A stretch of 64,000 bases of DNA from Schistocerca nitens. Lineage: Eukaryota > Arthropoda > Insecta > Orthoptera > Acrididae. Shown piece after piece: positions 35,872 through 48,546 of this stretch. The notes beneath the pieces are model-generated. The model was not told where the DNA came from. It worked only from the letters and a program-made list of their open reading frames with translations, and made no database searches. The position numbers were made by a program, and so were the translations under genes. Within the stretch, counting starts at the first letter, position 1. Every line of letters starts with the position of its first letter. The stretch covers positions 703,872,720 to 703,936,719 of the forward strand of contig NC_064614.1 in the NCBI RefSeq assembly GCF_023898315.1, written 5' to 3'.

Positions 35872-37460
35872 CAGGGTGTTACAAAAACGTACGGCCAAAC
35901 TTTCAAGAAACATTCCTCACACACAAAGAAAGAAATTATGTTATGTGGACATGTGTCCGGAAACGCTTACTTTCCATCTTAGAGCTCATTTTATTACTTC
36001 TCTTCAAATTACATTAATCATGGAATGGAAACACACAGCAACAGAACGTACCAGCTTGACTTCAAACACTTTGTTACAGGAAATGTTCAAAATGTCCTCC
36101 GTTAGCGAGTATACATGCATACACCCTCCGTCGCATGGAATTCCTGATGCGCTGATGCAGCCCTGGAGAATGGCGTATTGTATCACAGCCGTCCACAATA
36201 CGAGCACAAAGAGTCTCTACATTTGGTACTGGGGTTGTGTAGACAAGAGCTTTCAAATGCCCCCATAAATGAAAGTCAAGAGGGTTGAGGTCAGCAGAGC
36301 ATGGGGGCCATGGAATTGGTCCGTCTCTAGCAATCCATCGGTCACCGAATCTGTTGTTGAGAAGCGTACGAACACTTCGACTGAAATGTGCAGGAGCTCC
36401 ATCGTGCATGAACCACATGTTGTGTCATACTTGTAAAGGCACATGTTCTAGCAGCAAAGGTAGAGTATCCCTTATGAAATCATGATAACGTGCTCAATTG
36501 AGCGTAGGTGGAAGAACATGGGGCCCAATCAAGACATCACCAACAATGCCTGCCCAAACGTTCACAGAAAATCTGTGTTGATGACGTGATTGCACAATTG
36601 CGTGCGGATTCTCGTCAGCCCGCAAATGTTGATAGTGAAAATTTACAATTTGATCACGTTGGAATGAAGCCTCATCCGTAAAGAGAACATTTGCACTGAA
36701 ATGAGGATTGATACATTGTTGGATGAACCATTCGCAGAAGTGTACCCGTGGAGGCCAATCAGCTGCTGATAGTGCCTGCACACGCTGTACATGGTACGGA
36801 AACAACTGGTTCTCCCGTAGCACTCTCCGTACAGTGACGTGGTCAACGTTACCTTGTACAGCAGCAACTTCTCTGACGCTGACATTAGGGTTATCGTCAA
36901 CTGCATGAAGAATTGCCTCGTCCCTTGCAGGTGTCTTCGTCGTTCTAGGTCTTCCCCAGTCGCGAGTCATGGGCTGGAATGTTCCGTGCTCCCTAAGACG
37001 CCGATCAATTGCTTCAAACGTCTTCCTGTCGGGACATCGGGACACCTTCGTTCTGGAAATCTGTCTCGATACAAACGTACCGCGCCACGGCTATTGCCCC
37101 GTGCTAATCCGTACATCAAATGGGCATCTGCCATCTCCGAATTTGTAAACATTGCACTGACTGCAAAACCACGTTCGTGATGAACACTAAGCTGTTGATG
37201 CTACGAACCGATGTGCTTGATGCTAGTACTGTAGAGCAATGAAACGCATGTCAACACAAGCACCGAAGTCAACATTATCTTCCTTCAATTGGGCCAACTG
37301 GCGGTGAATCGAGGAAGTACAGTACATACTGACGAAACTAAAATGACCTCTAACATGGAAATTAAGCGTTTCCGGACACATGTCCACATTACATCTTTTC
37401 TTTATTTGTGTGTGAGGAATGTTTCCTGAAAGTTTGGCCATACCTTTTTGTAACACCCTG
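35872..37460 (-). mobile_element. Mariner-like DNA transposon 2
   Basis: Ends cagggtgttacaaaaacgta at 35872 mirrored to 37460. The inverted match continues about 125 bp with few mismatches (for example tggacatgtgtccggaaacg in both arms). TA duplications lie at 35870-35871 and 37461-37462. The 1589-bp element codes one minus-strand transposase. Its right TA is followed immediately by the TA of the next element. Confidence 0.95.
36074..37152 (-). pseudogene. Mariner-like transposase 2 (DUF4817 HTH), damaged
   Basis: Starts at 37152 with MFTNSEMADAHLMYGLARGN, the DUF4817-type HTH; a frame change near 37050 joins RCPDRKTFEAIDRRLREHG. Then come a second HTH (VREVAAVQGNVDHVTVRRVL), NVLFTDEASFQRDQIVNFH (first Asp), HRFSVNVWAGIVGD, WFMHDGAPAHFSRSVRTLL (second Asp), and PCSADLNPLDFHLWG (third Asp), 36 residues after the second. 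Two in-frame TGA codons occur, one after PPTLN and one just before HNMWFMHDG. Catalytic residues are all present. Length (about 360 codons) is normal. It differs clearly in sequence from transposase 1, so the two are separate families of the same branch. Confidence 0.88.
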
Positions 37461-37930
37461 TATACAGGGTGGTCCATTGATTGTGACTGGGCCAAATTTC
37501 TCACGAAATAAGCGTCAAACGAAAAAACTACAATGAACGAAACTTGCCTAGCTTGAAGGGGGAAACCAGATGGCGCTATGGTTGGCCCGCTAGATGGCGC
37601 TGCCATTGGTCAAACGGATATCAACTGCGTTTTTTTAAATCGGAACCCCCATTTTTATTACATATTTGTGTAATACGTCAAGAAATATGAATGTTTTAGT
37701 TGGACCGCTTTTTTCACTTTGTGACAGATGGCGCTGTAATAGTCACAAACATGTGGCTCACAATTTTAGACGAACAGTTGGTAACAGGTAGGTTTTTTAA
37801 ATTAAAATACAGAACGCAGGTACGTTTGAACATTTTGTTTTGGTTGTTCCAATGTGATATATGTACCTTTGTGAACGTATCATTTCTGAGAACGCATGCT
37901 GTTATAGCGTGATTACCTGTAAATACCACA

Positions 37931-38951
37931 TTAATGCAATAAATGCTCAAAATGATGTCCGTCAACCTCAATGCATTTGGCAGTACGTGTAACGACATTC
38001 CTCTCTACAGCGAGTAGTTCCCCTTCCGTAATGTTCGCACATGCATTGACAATGCCCTGACGCATGTTGTCAGGCGTTGTCGATGGATCACGATAGCAAA
38101 TATCCTTCAACTTTCCCCACAGAAAGAAATCCGGGGAAGTCAGATCCGGTGAACGTGCGGGCCGTGGTATGGTGCTTCGACGACCAATCCACCTGTCATG
38201 AAATATGCTATTCAATGCCGCTTCAACCGCACGCGAGCTATGTGCCGGACATCCATCATGTTGGGAGTACGTTACCATTCTGTCATGCAGTGAAACATCT
38301 TGTAGTAACATCGGTAGGACACTATGTTGGAAATCAGCATACATTGCAGCACTTAGATTGCCATCGATAAAATGGGGGCCAATTATCCTTCCTCCCATAA
38401 TGCCAAACCATACATTAACCCGCCAACGTCGCTGATGTTCCACTTATCGCAGCCATCGTGGATTTTCCGTTGCTCAATAGTTCATATTATGCCGGTTTAC
38501 GTTACCGCTGTTGGTGAATGACGCTTCGTCGCTAAATAGAACGCGTGCAAAAAATCTGTCATCGTCCCGTAATTTCTCTTGTGCCCAGTGGCAGAACTGT
38601 ACACGACGTTCAAAGACGTCGCCGTGCAATTCCTGGTGCATAGAAATATGGTACGGGTTCAATCGATGTTGATGTAGCATTCTCAACACCGACGTTCTTG
38701 AGATTCCCGATCCTCGCGCAATTTGTCTGCTATTGATGTGTGGATTAGCCACGACAGCAGCTAAAACACCTACTTTGGCATCATCATTTGTTGCAGGGGT
38801 CGTGATTGACGTTTCACATGTGGCTGAACACTTCCTGTTTCGTTAAATAACGCAACTATCCGGCAAACGGTCTGGACACTTGGATGATGTCGTTCAGGAT
38901 ACCGAGCAGCAAACATAGCACATGCCCATTGGGCATTTTGATCACAATTCA
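37931..38951 (-). pseudogene. Mariner-like transposase 3, most of the protein
   Basis: The N-terminal codons lie beyond the LINE at about 42110-42063 (EEKVDIMLMYGY) and continue at 38951 with DQNAQWACAMFAARYPERHH, which shows that the LINE cut the HTH exon. Frame changes once near 38760. Then come INSRQIARGSGISRTSVLRM (second HTH), VLFSDEASFTNSGNVNRHNM (first Asp), VNVWFGIMGGRIIGPHFIDG, SQHDGCPAHSSRAVEAALNS (second Asp) and ARSPDLTSPDFFLWG (third Asp, 36 residues on). It ends HHFEHLLH at 37931. Two in-frame stops lie between 38474 and 38446. Catalytic triad retained. Confidence 0.88.
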
Positions 38952-39049
38952 ATGAGGAACTGTCATAAATTTAAGAACATAGACATTCATAAATTTGGCC
39001 TAGAACAGCATATGGAAGCATGTGCAACAGAATTAGAATTTCACAAAAA

Positions 39050-41602
39050 ATCCTTCATAATATTAAATGTATATTGAGCACCTTCAGGTAACTTTAATCT
39101 GTTTGTAAACCACCTTGAAGCTGTACTGGCCCATTTAACAACCAAAAACAAAGAAATAGTGGTTGCTGGTGATTTCAATGTAGATTTCCTTAAAGACTCT
39201 CCCAATAACAACTTATTTGAGTTAGTAACACTATCATTCAACTTAGTTCCCACTGTAAAGTTCCCCACTAGGGTAGCCACTTGCTCACAAACAGTCATTG
39301 ATAATAACTTTATAGAAAAGTCCAATGAACAAAATTATATTACAAAACCAATAGTCAATGGCCTCTCAGACCATGACATGCAGTTCCTTCTGTTAAATGT
39401 TAATACCGAACAGGATAGAAAATCTGTTAAATCTGAGCTCAAGAGGGTAACCAATAAGCCAAAAATTGATTATTTTAGGACACTCCTCAGAGACATTCCC
39501 TGGACTGATGTTTACAGTGCTCATGGCATGAATGAAAAATATAACACTTTTGCTAATAAAGTGCTTACCTTATTCGAACACTGTTTTCCGCCAAAACTTA
39601 CCAAGGTTAGAGCAAAGTCTACAAAGAAGCCATGGATTACTCGAGGAATAGGGGTATCTTGTAAAACAAAAAGAAAACTCTATCTGTCAATCCGAAACAG
39701 TTCCAATGTTGATGCTATAGCACATTACAAGAAATACTGCAAAATATTAAAAACTGTAATACAGATGTCAAGGCAAATATATTACAAGGAAAAGATAGTC
39801 ATATCAGATAACAAAATAAAGACAATATGGGATATAGTGAAGGAGGAGACCGGTAGAACCAGGCATGAAGAGGAACAAATAGCATTAAGAGTAAATGTTA
39901 CATTGGTGACAGATGTGTATAGTGTTGCAGAACTTTTTAATAAACATTTTATAACTGTTACTGAAAAGATGGGGTTGTCAGGTTCGGTAGATGCTGCTAT
40001 GGAATACCTCAGACAAGACATTTCAAGTAACTTCCATAATATGAATTTGACCCTCACTACCCCAACAGAAATAATGTCCATCATAAAATCTTTAAAATCA
40101 AAAAACATCTAGTGGGTATGATGAAATATCAACAAAGTTAATTAAAGAATGTGATTCTGAGCTAAGTAACATATTAAGCTATCTGTGTAACCAGTCGTTT
40201 ATCAGTGGAATATTTCCTGAATGGCTGAAATATGCTGAAGTTAAGCCACTGTTTAAGAAGGGAGATAAAGAAATAGCATCAAATTTCCGTCCAATTTCAC
40301 TGTTGCCAGCATTCTCAAAAATTTTCTAAAAAGTAATGTACAGTCGGCTTTATAACCATCTTATCTCAAATAACATGCTGTCAAAGCCACAGTTTGGATT
40401 TCTAAAAGGTTCTGATATTGAGAAGGCTATCTACACTTACAGTGAAAATGTGCTTAATTCATTAGACAAAAAAATGCAGGCAACTGGTATCTTTTGTGAT
40501 CTGTCAAAAGCATTTGACTGTGTAAATCACAATATCCTTTTAAGTAAATTAGAATATTATAGTGTAACAGGAAATGCTGCAAAATGGTTCAAATCTTATA
40601 TCTCTGGCAGGAAACAAAGGGTGTTATTAGGAAAGAGACATGTATCAACCTATCAGGCATCATCCAACCGGGAATAATTACATGTGGGGTCCCACAAGGT
40701 TCCATTTTGGGGCCCTTACATTTCTTGTGTATATCAATGACCTTTCATCAGTAACATTACCAGATGCCAAGTTCGTTTTGTTTGCCGATGATACAAACAT
40801 TGCAATAAATAGCAAATCAAGTGTAGTCTTAGAAAGATCAGCTAATAAAATATTTGTGGACATTAATCACTGGTTCCTAGCCAATTCTTTGTCACTAAAC
40901 TTTGAAAAAACGCACTACATGCAGTTCAGAACTTGTAAGGGGTGTCCCACAAGTATATGTCTAACATACGATGACAAGAAGATAGAAGAAGTGGACAGTG
41001 TTAAATTCTTGGGATTACATCTCGATAATAAATTCAACTGGGAGGAGCACACCACAGAACTGCTGAAGCGTCTTAACAAATCTCTGTTTGCAATGCGAAT
41101 TTTGTCAGACATAGGGGATATAAAAATGAAAAAGCTGGCATACTATTCTTACTTTCATTCCATAATGTCATATGTGATTATTTTTTGGGGTAATTCATCA
41201 AGCCAAGTTAAAGTATTCCGGGCACAAAAACGTGCAGTAAGAGTTATATGTGGTGTGAACTCAAGAACATCCTGCAGAAGCCTGTTTAGGGAACTAACTA
41301 CTGCTTCCCAATATATTTATTCCTTAATGAAATTTGTCATTAAAAATATATCACTTTTTCAAACCAACAGCTCAATTCATGGAATCAATACTAGAAATAA
41401 GAATAATCTTCACAAGGATTTAAAGTCACTTAGTCTTGTACAAAAAGGTGTGCACTATTCAGGAACACACATTTTCAATAACTTGCCAGCAGGCATAAAA
41501 AGCTTAACAACCAATGAAATTCAGTTTAAGAGAAGCCTAAAGGATTTATTGGTGGCCAACTCCTTCTACTCCATTGACGAATTTCTCAGTAAAACCAACT
41601 GA
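39050..41602 (+). pseudogene. LINE ORF2: endonuclease end, reverse transcriptase, C-terminal domain
   Basis: The endonuclease part shows EIVVAGDFNVDFLKDSPNNN at 39160 and VNGLSDHDMQFLL at 39355. 39460-40110 is the linker. RT: AEVKPLFKKGDKEIASNFRP near 40240, SKPQFGFLKGSDIEKAIYTY at 40382, GIFCDLSKAFDCVNHNILLS at 40486, WFKSYISGRKQRVLLGK at 40588, and FADDTNIAI at 40785. The thumb and tail run to 41602 (VKFLGLHLDNKFNWEEH, GINTRNKNNLH, FNNLPAGIKSL, NSFYSIDEF). Breaks: an in-frame stop near 39078, frame changes near 40110 and 40680, and a stop near 40328. Only moderate decay. Confidence 0.88.
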
Positions 41603-41604
41603 TT

Positions 41605-41606
<2 letters not shown>

Positions 41607-41648
<42 letters not shown>

Positions 41649-41733
41649 TATAATATAACTTCTGCACAATTTCAGTGCAGTAATGTGGTCATTGTAAATG
41701 TGTGTGTGTGTGTGTGTATGTGTGTGTGTGTGT
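41607..41733. repeat. (TA)n and (TG)n microsatellites in the LINE 3' UTR
   Basis: (TA)n at 41607-41646 and (TG)n, with one interruption, at 41699-41733. The words acttctgcacaatttcagtg are repeated around the second tract (41658 and 41744). Confidence 0.95.
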
Positions 41734-42480
41734 ACAATCTAACTTCTGCACAATTTCAGTGCAGTAATGTGTTCATTGTAAATAAGTATTATAGTAGTTG
41801 TATTATATGTTTATTACCTTATAAATAAATAAAAAACTTTTTTATTTTAAATTCAGTGCATTAGTATTTGTAAAATGACTCTTTCATATAGTGTTCATTA
41901 AAAATGAGGATCATTCCACTTGGGACCTGTGGAATGGTACATTAGCTTATTTTTTTTAGTTGTAAATATTTGTCATGTATTGTTGTTTTTCTGACATGTT
42001 CCACATCGTGGAGGACCTTCTCACTATGGATCAATTGGAATGAAATTAAATCTAATCTAATCTAATAGCCATACATCAACATGATATCGACCTTTTCCTC
42101 AATTACTAAACCGTCCATTTTAACATGGGTAATGTATTACGAAGCAAATATCGTCCACACTGGGGGAATTCGAAGTGAGACCACGTACTTATACGTTTGT
42201 GACTATTACAGTGCCATCTATCACAAAGCGAAAAAAGTGGTCCAACTAAAACATTCATATTTTTTATGTACTACACGAATATGTAATAAAAATGGGGCTT
42301 CCTATTTAAAAAACGCAATTGATATCCGTTTGACCTATGGCAGCGCCATCTAGCGGGCCAACCATAGCGACATCTGGTTTCCCCCTTCAAGCGAGACAAG
42401 TTTCGTTCTTTGTAGTTTTTTCGTTTGACGCTTATTTCGTGAGATATTTGGTCCAGTCACTATCAATGGACCACCCTGTA

Positions 42481-43358
<878 letters not shown>

Positions 43359-43699
43359 ATTGTGTTTGCACAAATACTTGTAATGCAAACACAATGCACC
43401 TTTTGTGGTGCGTTCCAAGAACATAGTGTTATCAAGTACTGTCAATTTGCTTTTTGCTTTTTATGACAATGAGCATTATGGGAAAACAGAGTGGCTACCT
43501 CTTCAACCTCCATTTCTAAACTAAGAGCTTTCGTGTCATGTCTAACTGCATGCAAAAGTTGAGCTAAAAAGTCGTACATGGCAAACCACATGTGACTGGT
43601 TGGAGCAGTGTCAACACAGCATTACAATATTAAAATAGTTACGACAAGTACTTTGACTGAAAGATATTCTGTAATTAATTTTGAAAATTACTTTTATCT

Positions 43700-44540
43700 C
43701 ATTACTTTTAAGGTTTGATCATTTCTGCTGAAGCACCATAATCTCTAGTCACCTTTCCTTTCATTATACATTGCACAATTTTACATATCTCATCTGACAT
43801 AATTTCCATCACACGTTTCTTTACATTATTAACAATGTGGTTTACGTATAATCTTCTCAACTATCTAAATATTGAATGAAATTTTCGAATGTCATTATCA
43901 CTTTCCCTCTGTTGTTAGTTACTTTTTCGTCTACCATCTTAAATGATGATATGTATTGCCTTCCCAACCTAATATTCTGTTTTTCTTTATCTTCACAATT
44001 TAGATGTTTAAATTTGTTTGCCATAACAAAAATCCCATTGTAGCTTCTCACATCCTCTTACTGATATTTCTGAATGGTCTTGTTTAATTCAGTGTACTCT
44101 GTCATATGCCTGTTATAGTTTTGTTCTGAATCTCGCTTTCTCTTTAACAGATGCTTAGTTACGTTTTTATTTTTCTTCATTTATGTATACCTATGATATC
44201 TTTGAGGTCTTTAATATAAATGCTGTTTTTTTCTATGTTCATAAAATTTCATTTTCTCCAAGCTTAATTTTATCTGTTATCACTACCTATTCATAAATAA
44301 ACTTTCATAAACGTCATCTGTCTTTCTATATAATGAGTCTGTTTCCTTCTGCATTTCCATTATCTTTACTCTGCTTCTAATGAGTCTACGATCATCTGAA
44401 ATTCTCAAGTGCTCTAGAACGACCACGTGCTATGCAATTTCAGTGATATTTCAAAAAATGTTAGAATTTTCATGTTTATTTCCCATCCTTATTAAGTCCA
44501 GTTTCTACTGATTTTCATCTGGAAGAACGTCTTAAAGACA
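43700..44540 (-). mobile_element. Possible LINE fragment (endonuclease end and linker)
   Basis: On the minus strand 44400-44280 reads LRISDDRRLIRSRVKIMEMQ, resembling the SDHR-VR end of an RTE-like endonuclease, and 44051-43857 gives a lysine-rich linker-like frame. Weak; the boundaries are guesses. Confidence 0.35.
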
Positions 44541-44603
44541 AACATAATATGCAATCCTTTGAAGATTCTAGTAGCTCTACTGTATGACCTCTTATTTCTG
44601 ATG

Positions 44604-44804
44604 GGTCAAATGGTTCAAATGGCTCTGAGCACTATGGGACTTAACATCTGTGGTCATCAGTCCCCTAGAACTTAGAACTACTTAAACCTAACTAACCTAA
44701 GGACATCACACACATCCATGCGCGAAGCAGGATTCGAACCTGCGACCGCAGCAGCCGCGCGGTTCCAGACTGAGCGCCTAGAACCGCTAGACCACCGCCG
44801 CCGG
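44604..44804 (-). mobile_element. tRNA-derived SINE, copy 2
   Basis: Same SINE family as 18164-18368. The 15-bp target duplication ctcttatttctgatg is perfect at 44589-44603 and 44805-44819. Plus strand carries gattcgaacctgcgaccgca (box B-like) and the agcgcctagaaccgct complement of box A. It is the best-preserved copy in the window. Confidence 0.96.
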
Positions 44805-44819
44805 CTCTTATTTCTGATG

Positions 44820-47501
44820 TCATATGTGGTGAATACAGGATTGGTCAGGTGAATACTGGGTTATAAATACAAAATGAAATATGGATGGTGCAGGAGTAGG
44901 CCTAATAATGAATAAAATACTTGGAGCATGGGTAAGATACTACAAACAGCATAGTGAATGCATTATTGCAGCCAAGACAGGCACAAAGCGCATGCCTACC
45001 ACAGTAGTACAAGTTTATATGCCAACTAGCTCTGCATATAGTGAAGAGATTGGAGAAATGTATGACGAGATAAAAGAAATAATTCAGATAATGAGTGGAG
45101 ACGATAAATTTAATAGTCATGGGTGACAGGAATTCGATAGTAGGAAAAGGAAGAGAAGGAAAAGTAGTAGGTAAATATGGAATGAGGGTAAGGAATGAAA
45201 GAGAATTTTGCACAGAGCACAACTTAATCATCGCTAGGACTTGGGTTAGGAACTATGAAAGAACACTGTATACATGGAAGAGGCCTGGAGACACTGAAAG
45301 GTTTCAGATACATTGTATAATGGTAAGGCAGAGATATAGGAACCAGGTTTTAAATTGTAAGTGATTTCCAGGAGCAGATGTGGTCTCTGACCACAATCTA
45401 TTGGTTATGAACTCCAGACTAAAACTGAAGAAACTGCAAAAAGGCGAGAATTTAAAGAGATGGTACCTGGATAAACTGAAAGAACCAGAAGTTTTAGAGA
45501 GTTTCAGAGAGAGCATCAGGGAACGATTGCCAAGAATGGGGCAAAGAAATACAGTAGAAGAAGAATGGGTAGCTTTGAGAGATGAAATAGTGAATGCAGT
45601 GGAGGATCAAGTAGGTAAAAGGACGAGGGCTAGTAGAAATCCTTGGGTAACAGAAGAGATATTGAATTTAATTGATGAAAGGAGAAAATATAAAAATGCT
45701 GTAAATGAAGCGAGCGAAAAAGAATACAAACATCTAAAAAATGAGATCAGCAGGAAGTGCAAAACGACTAAGCAGGGATGGCTAGAGGACAAATGTAAAC
45801 ATGTAGAGTCATATATTGCTAGGGTTAAGTTAGATACTACCTACAAGAAAATTAAAGAGACCTCTGGAGAAAGGAGAATCACTTGTATAAATATCAAGAG
45901 CTCAGTTGGGTAACCAGGTCTAAGCAAAGAAGGGAAAGCAGGAAGGTTGCAGGAGTATATAGAGCGTCTATACAAGGGCGATGTACTGGAGGACAATATT
46001 ATGGAAATGGGAGAGGATGTAGATGAAGATGAAATGGGAGATATGATACTGCGTGAAGAGTTTGACAGAGCACTGAAAGACCTATGTCGAAACAAGGCCC
46101 CAAGAGTAGACAACATTCCATTAGAGCTACTGATAGCCTTATGAGAGCCAACCATGACAAAATCTACCATCTGGTGAGCAAGATGTATGAGACAGGCGAA
46201 ATACCGTCAGACTTCAAGAAGAATATAGTAATTCCAATCCCAAAGAAAGCAGGTGTTGACAGGTGTGAAAAGTACCAAACTAGCAGTTTAATAAGTCACA
46301 GCTGCACATTACTCACACGAATTCTTTACAGACAAATGGAAACCTGATAGAAGCTGATCTTGGGGAAGATCAGTTTGGATTCCATAGATAGCTTAAGGAA
46401 AGACAAACGTACGTTTCTAGCATTTGTAGACTTAGAGAAAGCTTTTGACAATGTTGGCTGGAATATTCTCTTTCAAATTATGAAGGTGTCAGAGGTAAAA
46501 TATAGGGAACGAAAGGCAATTTACAATTTGTACAAAAACCAGATGGCAGTTATAGTAGTTGAGTGGCATGAAAGGGAAGCAGTGATGGGGAAGGGAGTGA
46601 GACAGGGTTGTAGCCTATCCCCGATGTTATTCAATCTGTATATTGAGCAAGCAGTGAAGGAAACTAAAGAAAAATTTGAAGTAGGAATTAAAAACCGTGG
46701 AGAAGAAATAAAATAATTGAAGTTTGCCGATGACATTGTAATTCTGTCAGAGACAGCAAAGGACCTGGAAGAGCAGTTGGATGGAATGGACAGTGTCTTG
46801 AAAGGAAGATATAAGATGAATATCAACAAATGCAAAACGAGGATAATGGAATGTCGTCGAATTAAATCAGGTGATGCCAAGGGAATTAGGTTAGGAAATG
46901 AGACACTTACAGTAGTAGATGAGTTTTGCTGTTTGAGGAGCAAAATAACTGATGATGGTCGAAGTAGAGAGGATATAAAATATGTACTGGCAATGGCAAG
47001 GAAAGCGTTTCTGAAAAAAGAGAAATTGGTTAACATCGAGTATAAATTTAAGTGTCAGGAAGTCTTTTCTGAAAAGTATTTGTATGGAGTGTAGCCATGT
47101 ATGGAATTGAAATTTGGGCGATAAATAGTTTAGGCAAGAAGAGAATAGAGGCTTTAGAAATGTAGTGCTACAGTAGAATGCTGAAGTTTGGATGGGTAGA
47201 TCATGTAACTAATGAGGAGGTACTGAATAGAATTCGGGAGAAGAGGAATTTGTGGCACAACTTGACTAGAAGAAGAGACTGGTTGGTAGGAAATGCTCTG
47301 AGGCATCAAGGGATCACTAATTTAGTATTGTAGGGCAGTATGAAGGGTAAAAATTGTAGAGGGAGACCAATCTATGAATACACTAAGCAGATTCAGAAGG
47401 ATGTAGGTTGCAGTAGACACTTGGAGATGAGGAAGCTTGCACAGTATAGAGTAGCATGGAGAGCTGCATCAAACCAGTCTCTGGTCTGAAGACCGCAACA
47501 A
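44820..47501 (+). mobile_element. RTE-like LINE, decayed, endonuclease to 3' end
   Basis: Begins inside the endonuclease just right of the SINE. 44880-45360: GAGVGLIMNKIL, VQVYMPTSSAYSEEIGEMYD, IVMGDRNSIVGKGREGKVVG (the GD-N motif), YTWKRPGDTERFQI. 45390-45410 holds VSDHNLLVMNSRLKLKK. 45420-45910 is the linker. RT: NKAPRVDNIPLELL at 46095, AFVDLEKAFDNVGWNILF at 46420, KGVRQGCSLSPMLFNLYIEQ at 46595, and KFADDIVILSETAKDLEEQL at 46720. The C-terminal tail runs through MYGIEIWAINSLGKKRIEAL (47098) and CRGRPIYEYTKQIQKDVGCS (47360). It ends at a short CAA run near 47501. At least six frame changes or stops. In life the protein nicks DNA and reverse-transcribes the LINE RNA. Confidence 0.88.
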
Positions 47502-47654
47502 CATGTGGTGCCAACTGTTTTACATTTTTACAACTATACTGGCAGTTTTCCAACAGTAATGCAAAATTGAAATTCATGAATTATTGTTCGAACATATCAG
47601 ATCTATACTGTAGCATTTCAACAGACTATAGCTATGCACAGGTAAGTGATCCAC

Positions 47655-47852
47655 GCCGGCTCTTGTGACCGAGCGGTTCTAGGCGCTTCAGCCCGGAACC
47701 GCGCTGCTGCTACGGTCGCAGGTTCCAATCCTGCTTCGGGCATGGATGTGTGTGATGTCCTTAGTTTAGTTAAGTTTAATTAGTTTTAAGTCTAGGGGAC
47801 TGATGACCTCAGATGTTAAGACCCATAGTGCTTAGAGCTATTTGAACCATTT
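47655..47852 (+). mobile_element. tRNA-derived SINE, copy 3
   Basis: Plus-strand copy: gccggctcttgtgaccgagc, ggttctaggcgcttcagccc (box A region), ggtcgcaggttccaatcctg (box B), and the end ctatttgaaccattt. Flanks aagtgatccac (left) and aagtcaaccac (right) look like a target duplication with two changes. Opposite orientation to the other two copies. Confidence 0.93.
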
Positions 47853-48546
47853 AAGTCAACCACGTTCTCGGACAAATTCGATTTGCAGTGGGTAATGAAC
47901 TTCGAAGATATTTAAATAACCGACATTCATGGTTGAGAAGTACCAACAAAATAGAAGTAAAATTAGTTTTGACGTTGATCTTCCATAACACACGATTTCC
48001 TCGCACGTACGAATTTCTTTATATAGAGCCCGAGCGAATGCAGAGTACGATTTCAGTATAGTCAGAAATTTGTGATCGTCATTCTTCCCATGTTCCGTCG
48101 GGGCTGATGCTGGAACAAAACTGTTAGTGAGGGCATAGTTATCATTTTACTCTGTGTTGTAGTTCACGGTCATCTGCGGAGTGTAGTTGCGGATAGTAAA
48201 TTTTGCCATCTATTATCTCTGAAATAACGCAGTTGCGGCAGATTGCCATCTGTGCGATCGGCATACAATACCGTGGTGCGTCTTTGGTATTCATGTGTAC
48301 AAGACAATTCTTTGATTACTAGTGTCACCTTCTTGGAGTGAGGTGAACTAAATAGTGAGGTGCAAAGTTTGTGTGGACCCAAAGACTACAGAAATTTATA
48401 TAATCATTGATTTTACCATCTAATGCAGTTATTAGGTTATTCAGATTCGTCTTTGAGAAGAATGGCGTTTGTGATTGTGTCAAGTTAGTAGGTTACAGTT
48501 TGAAATAAGAACTACTTGCGAGGCTCCGGCCGTGTCATGCATTTCT
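47853..48546 (+). promoter_or_regulatory. Presumed promoter and 5' UTR of cullin-4
   Basis: Lies between the SINE and the first ATG of the cullin-4 exon. No convincing TATA box or initiator could be fixed; tatatagagcc at about 48019 is one candidate. An in-frame TGA at 48472-48474 shows that the coding frame does not extend further up. Call rests on position only. Confidence 0.35.

Larger units (their letters stand above)
38952..42062 (+). mobile_element. LINE (CR1/jockey group, TAATC-tailed) inserted in mariner-like transposon 3
   Basis: A 3.1 kb 5'-truncated LINE: it begins inside the endonuclease, continues through RT and C-terminal domain, and ends in ctaatctaatctaat at 42050-42062. The host mariner sequence reads on across the gap (gatcaca to the left, atagccat to the right), so the boundaries are accurate to a few bases; the overlap aat may be the target duplication. 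The 3' UTR carries (TA)n and (TG)n tracts and a duplicated 40-bp segment. It is the same family as the fragment at 3440-4460. Confidence 0.93.
37465..42478 (-). mobile_element. Mariner-like DNA transposon 3, split by a LINE
   Basis: Ends cagggtggtccattgat at 37465, mirrored to 42478. The TIRs are about 285 bp (37465-37750 and 42193-42478) and share runs such as ctagatggcgctgccat. TA duplications lie at 37463-37464 and 42479-42480. Excluding the LINE at 38952-42062 the element is about 1.9 kb. The transposase reads on the minus strand from about 42110 through the LINE gap to 37931. The left end abuts transposon 2 with only TATA between. Confidence 0.94.

Noticed and set aside
41574-41828. Open frame through (TA)n/(TG)n repeats
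   Set aside because: Tyr-Ile and Cys-Val runs are simple-sequence artefacts within the LINE 3' UTR.
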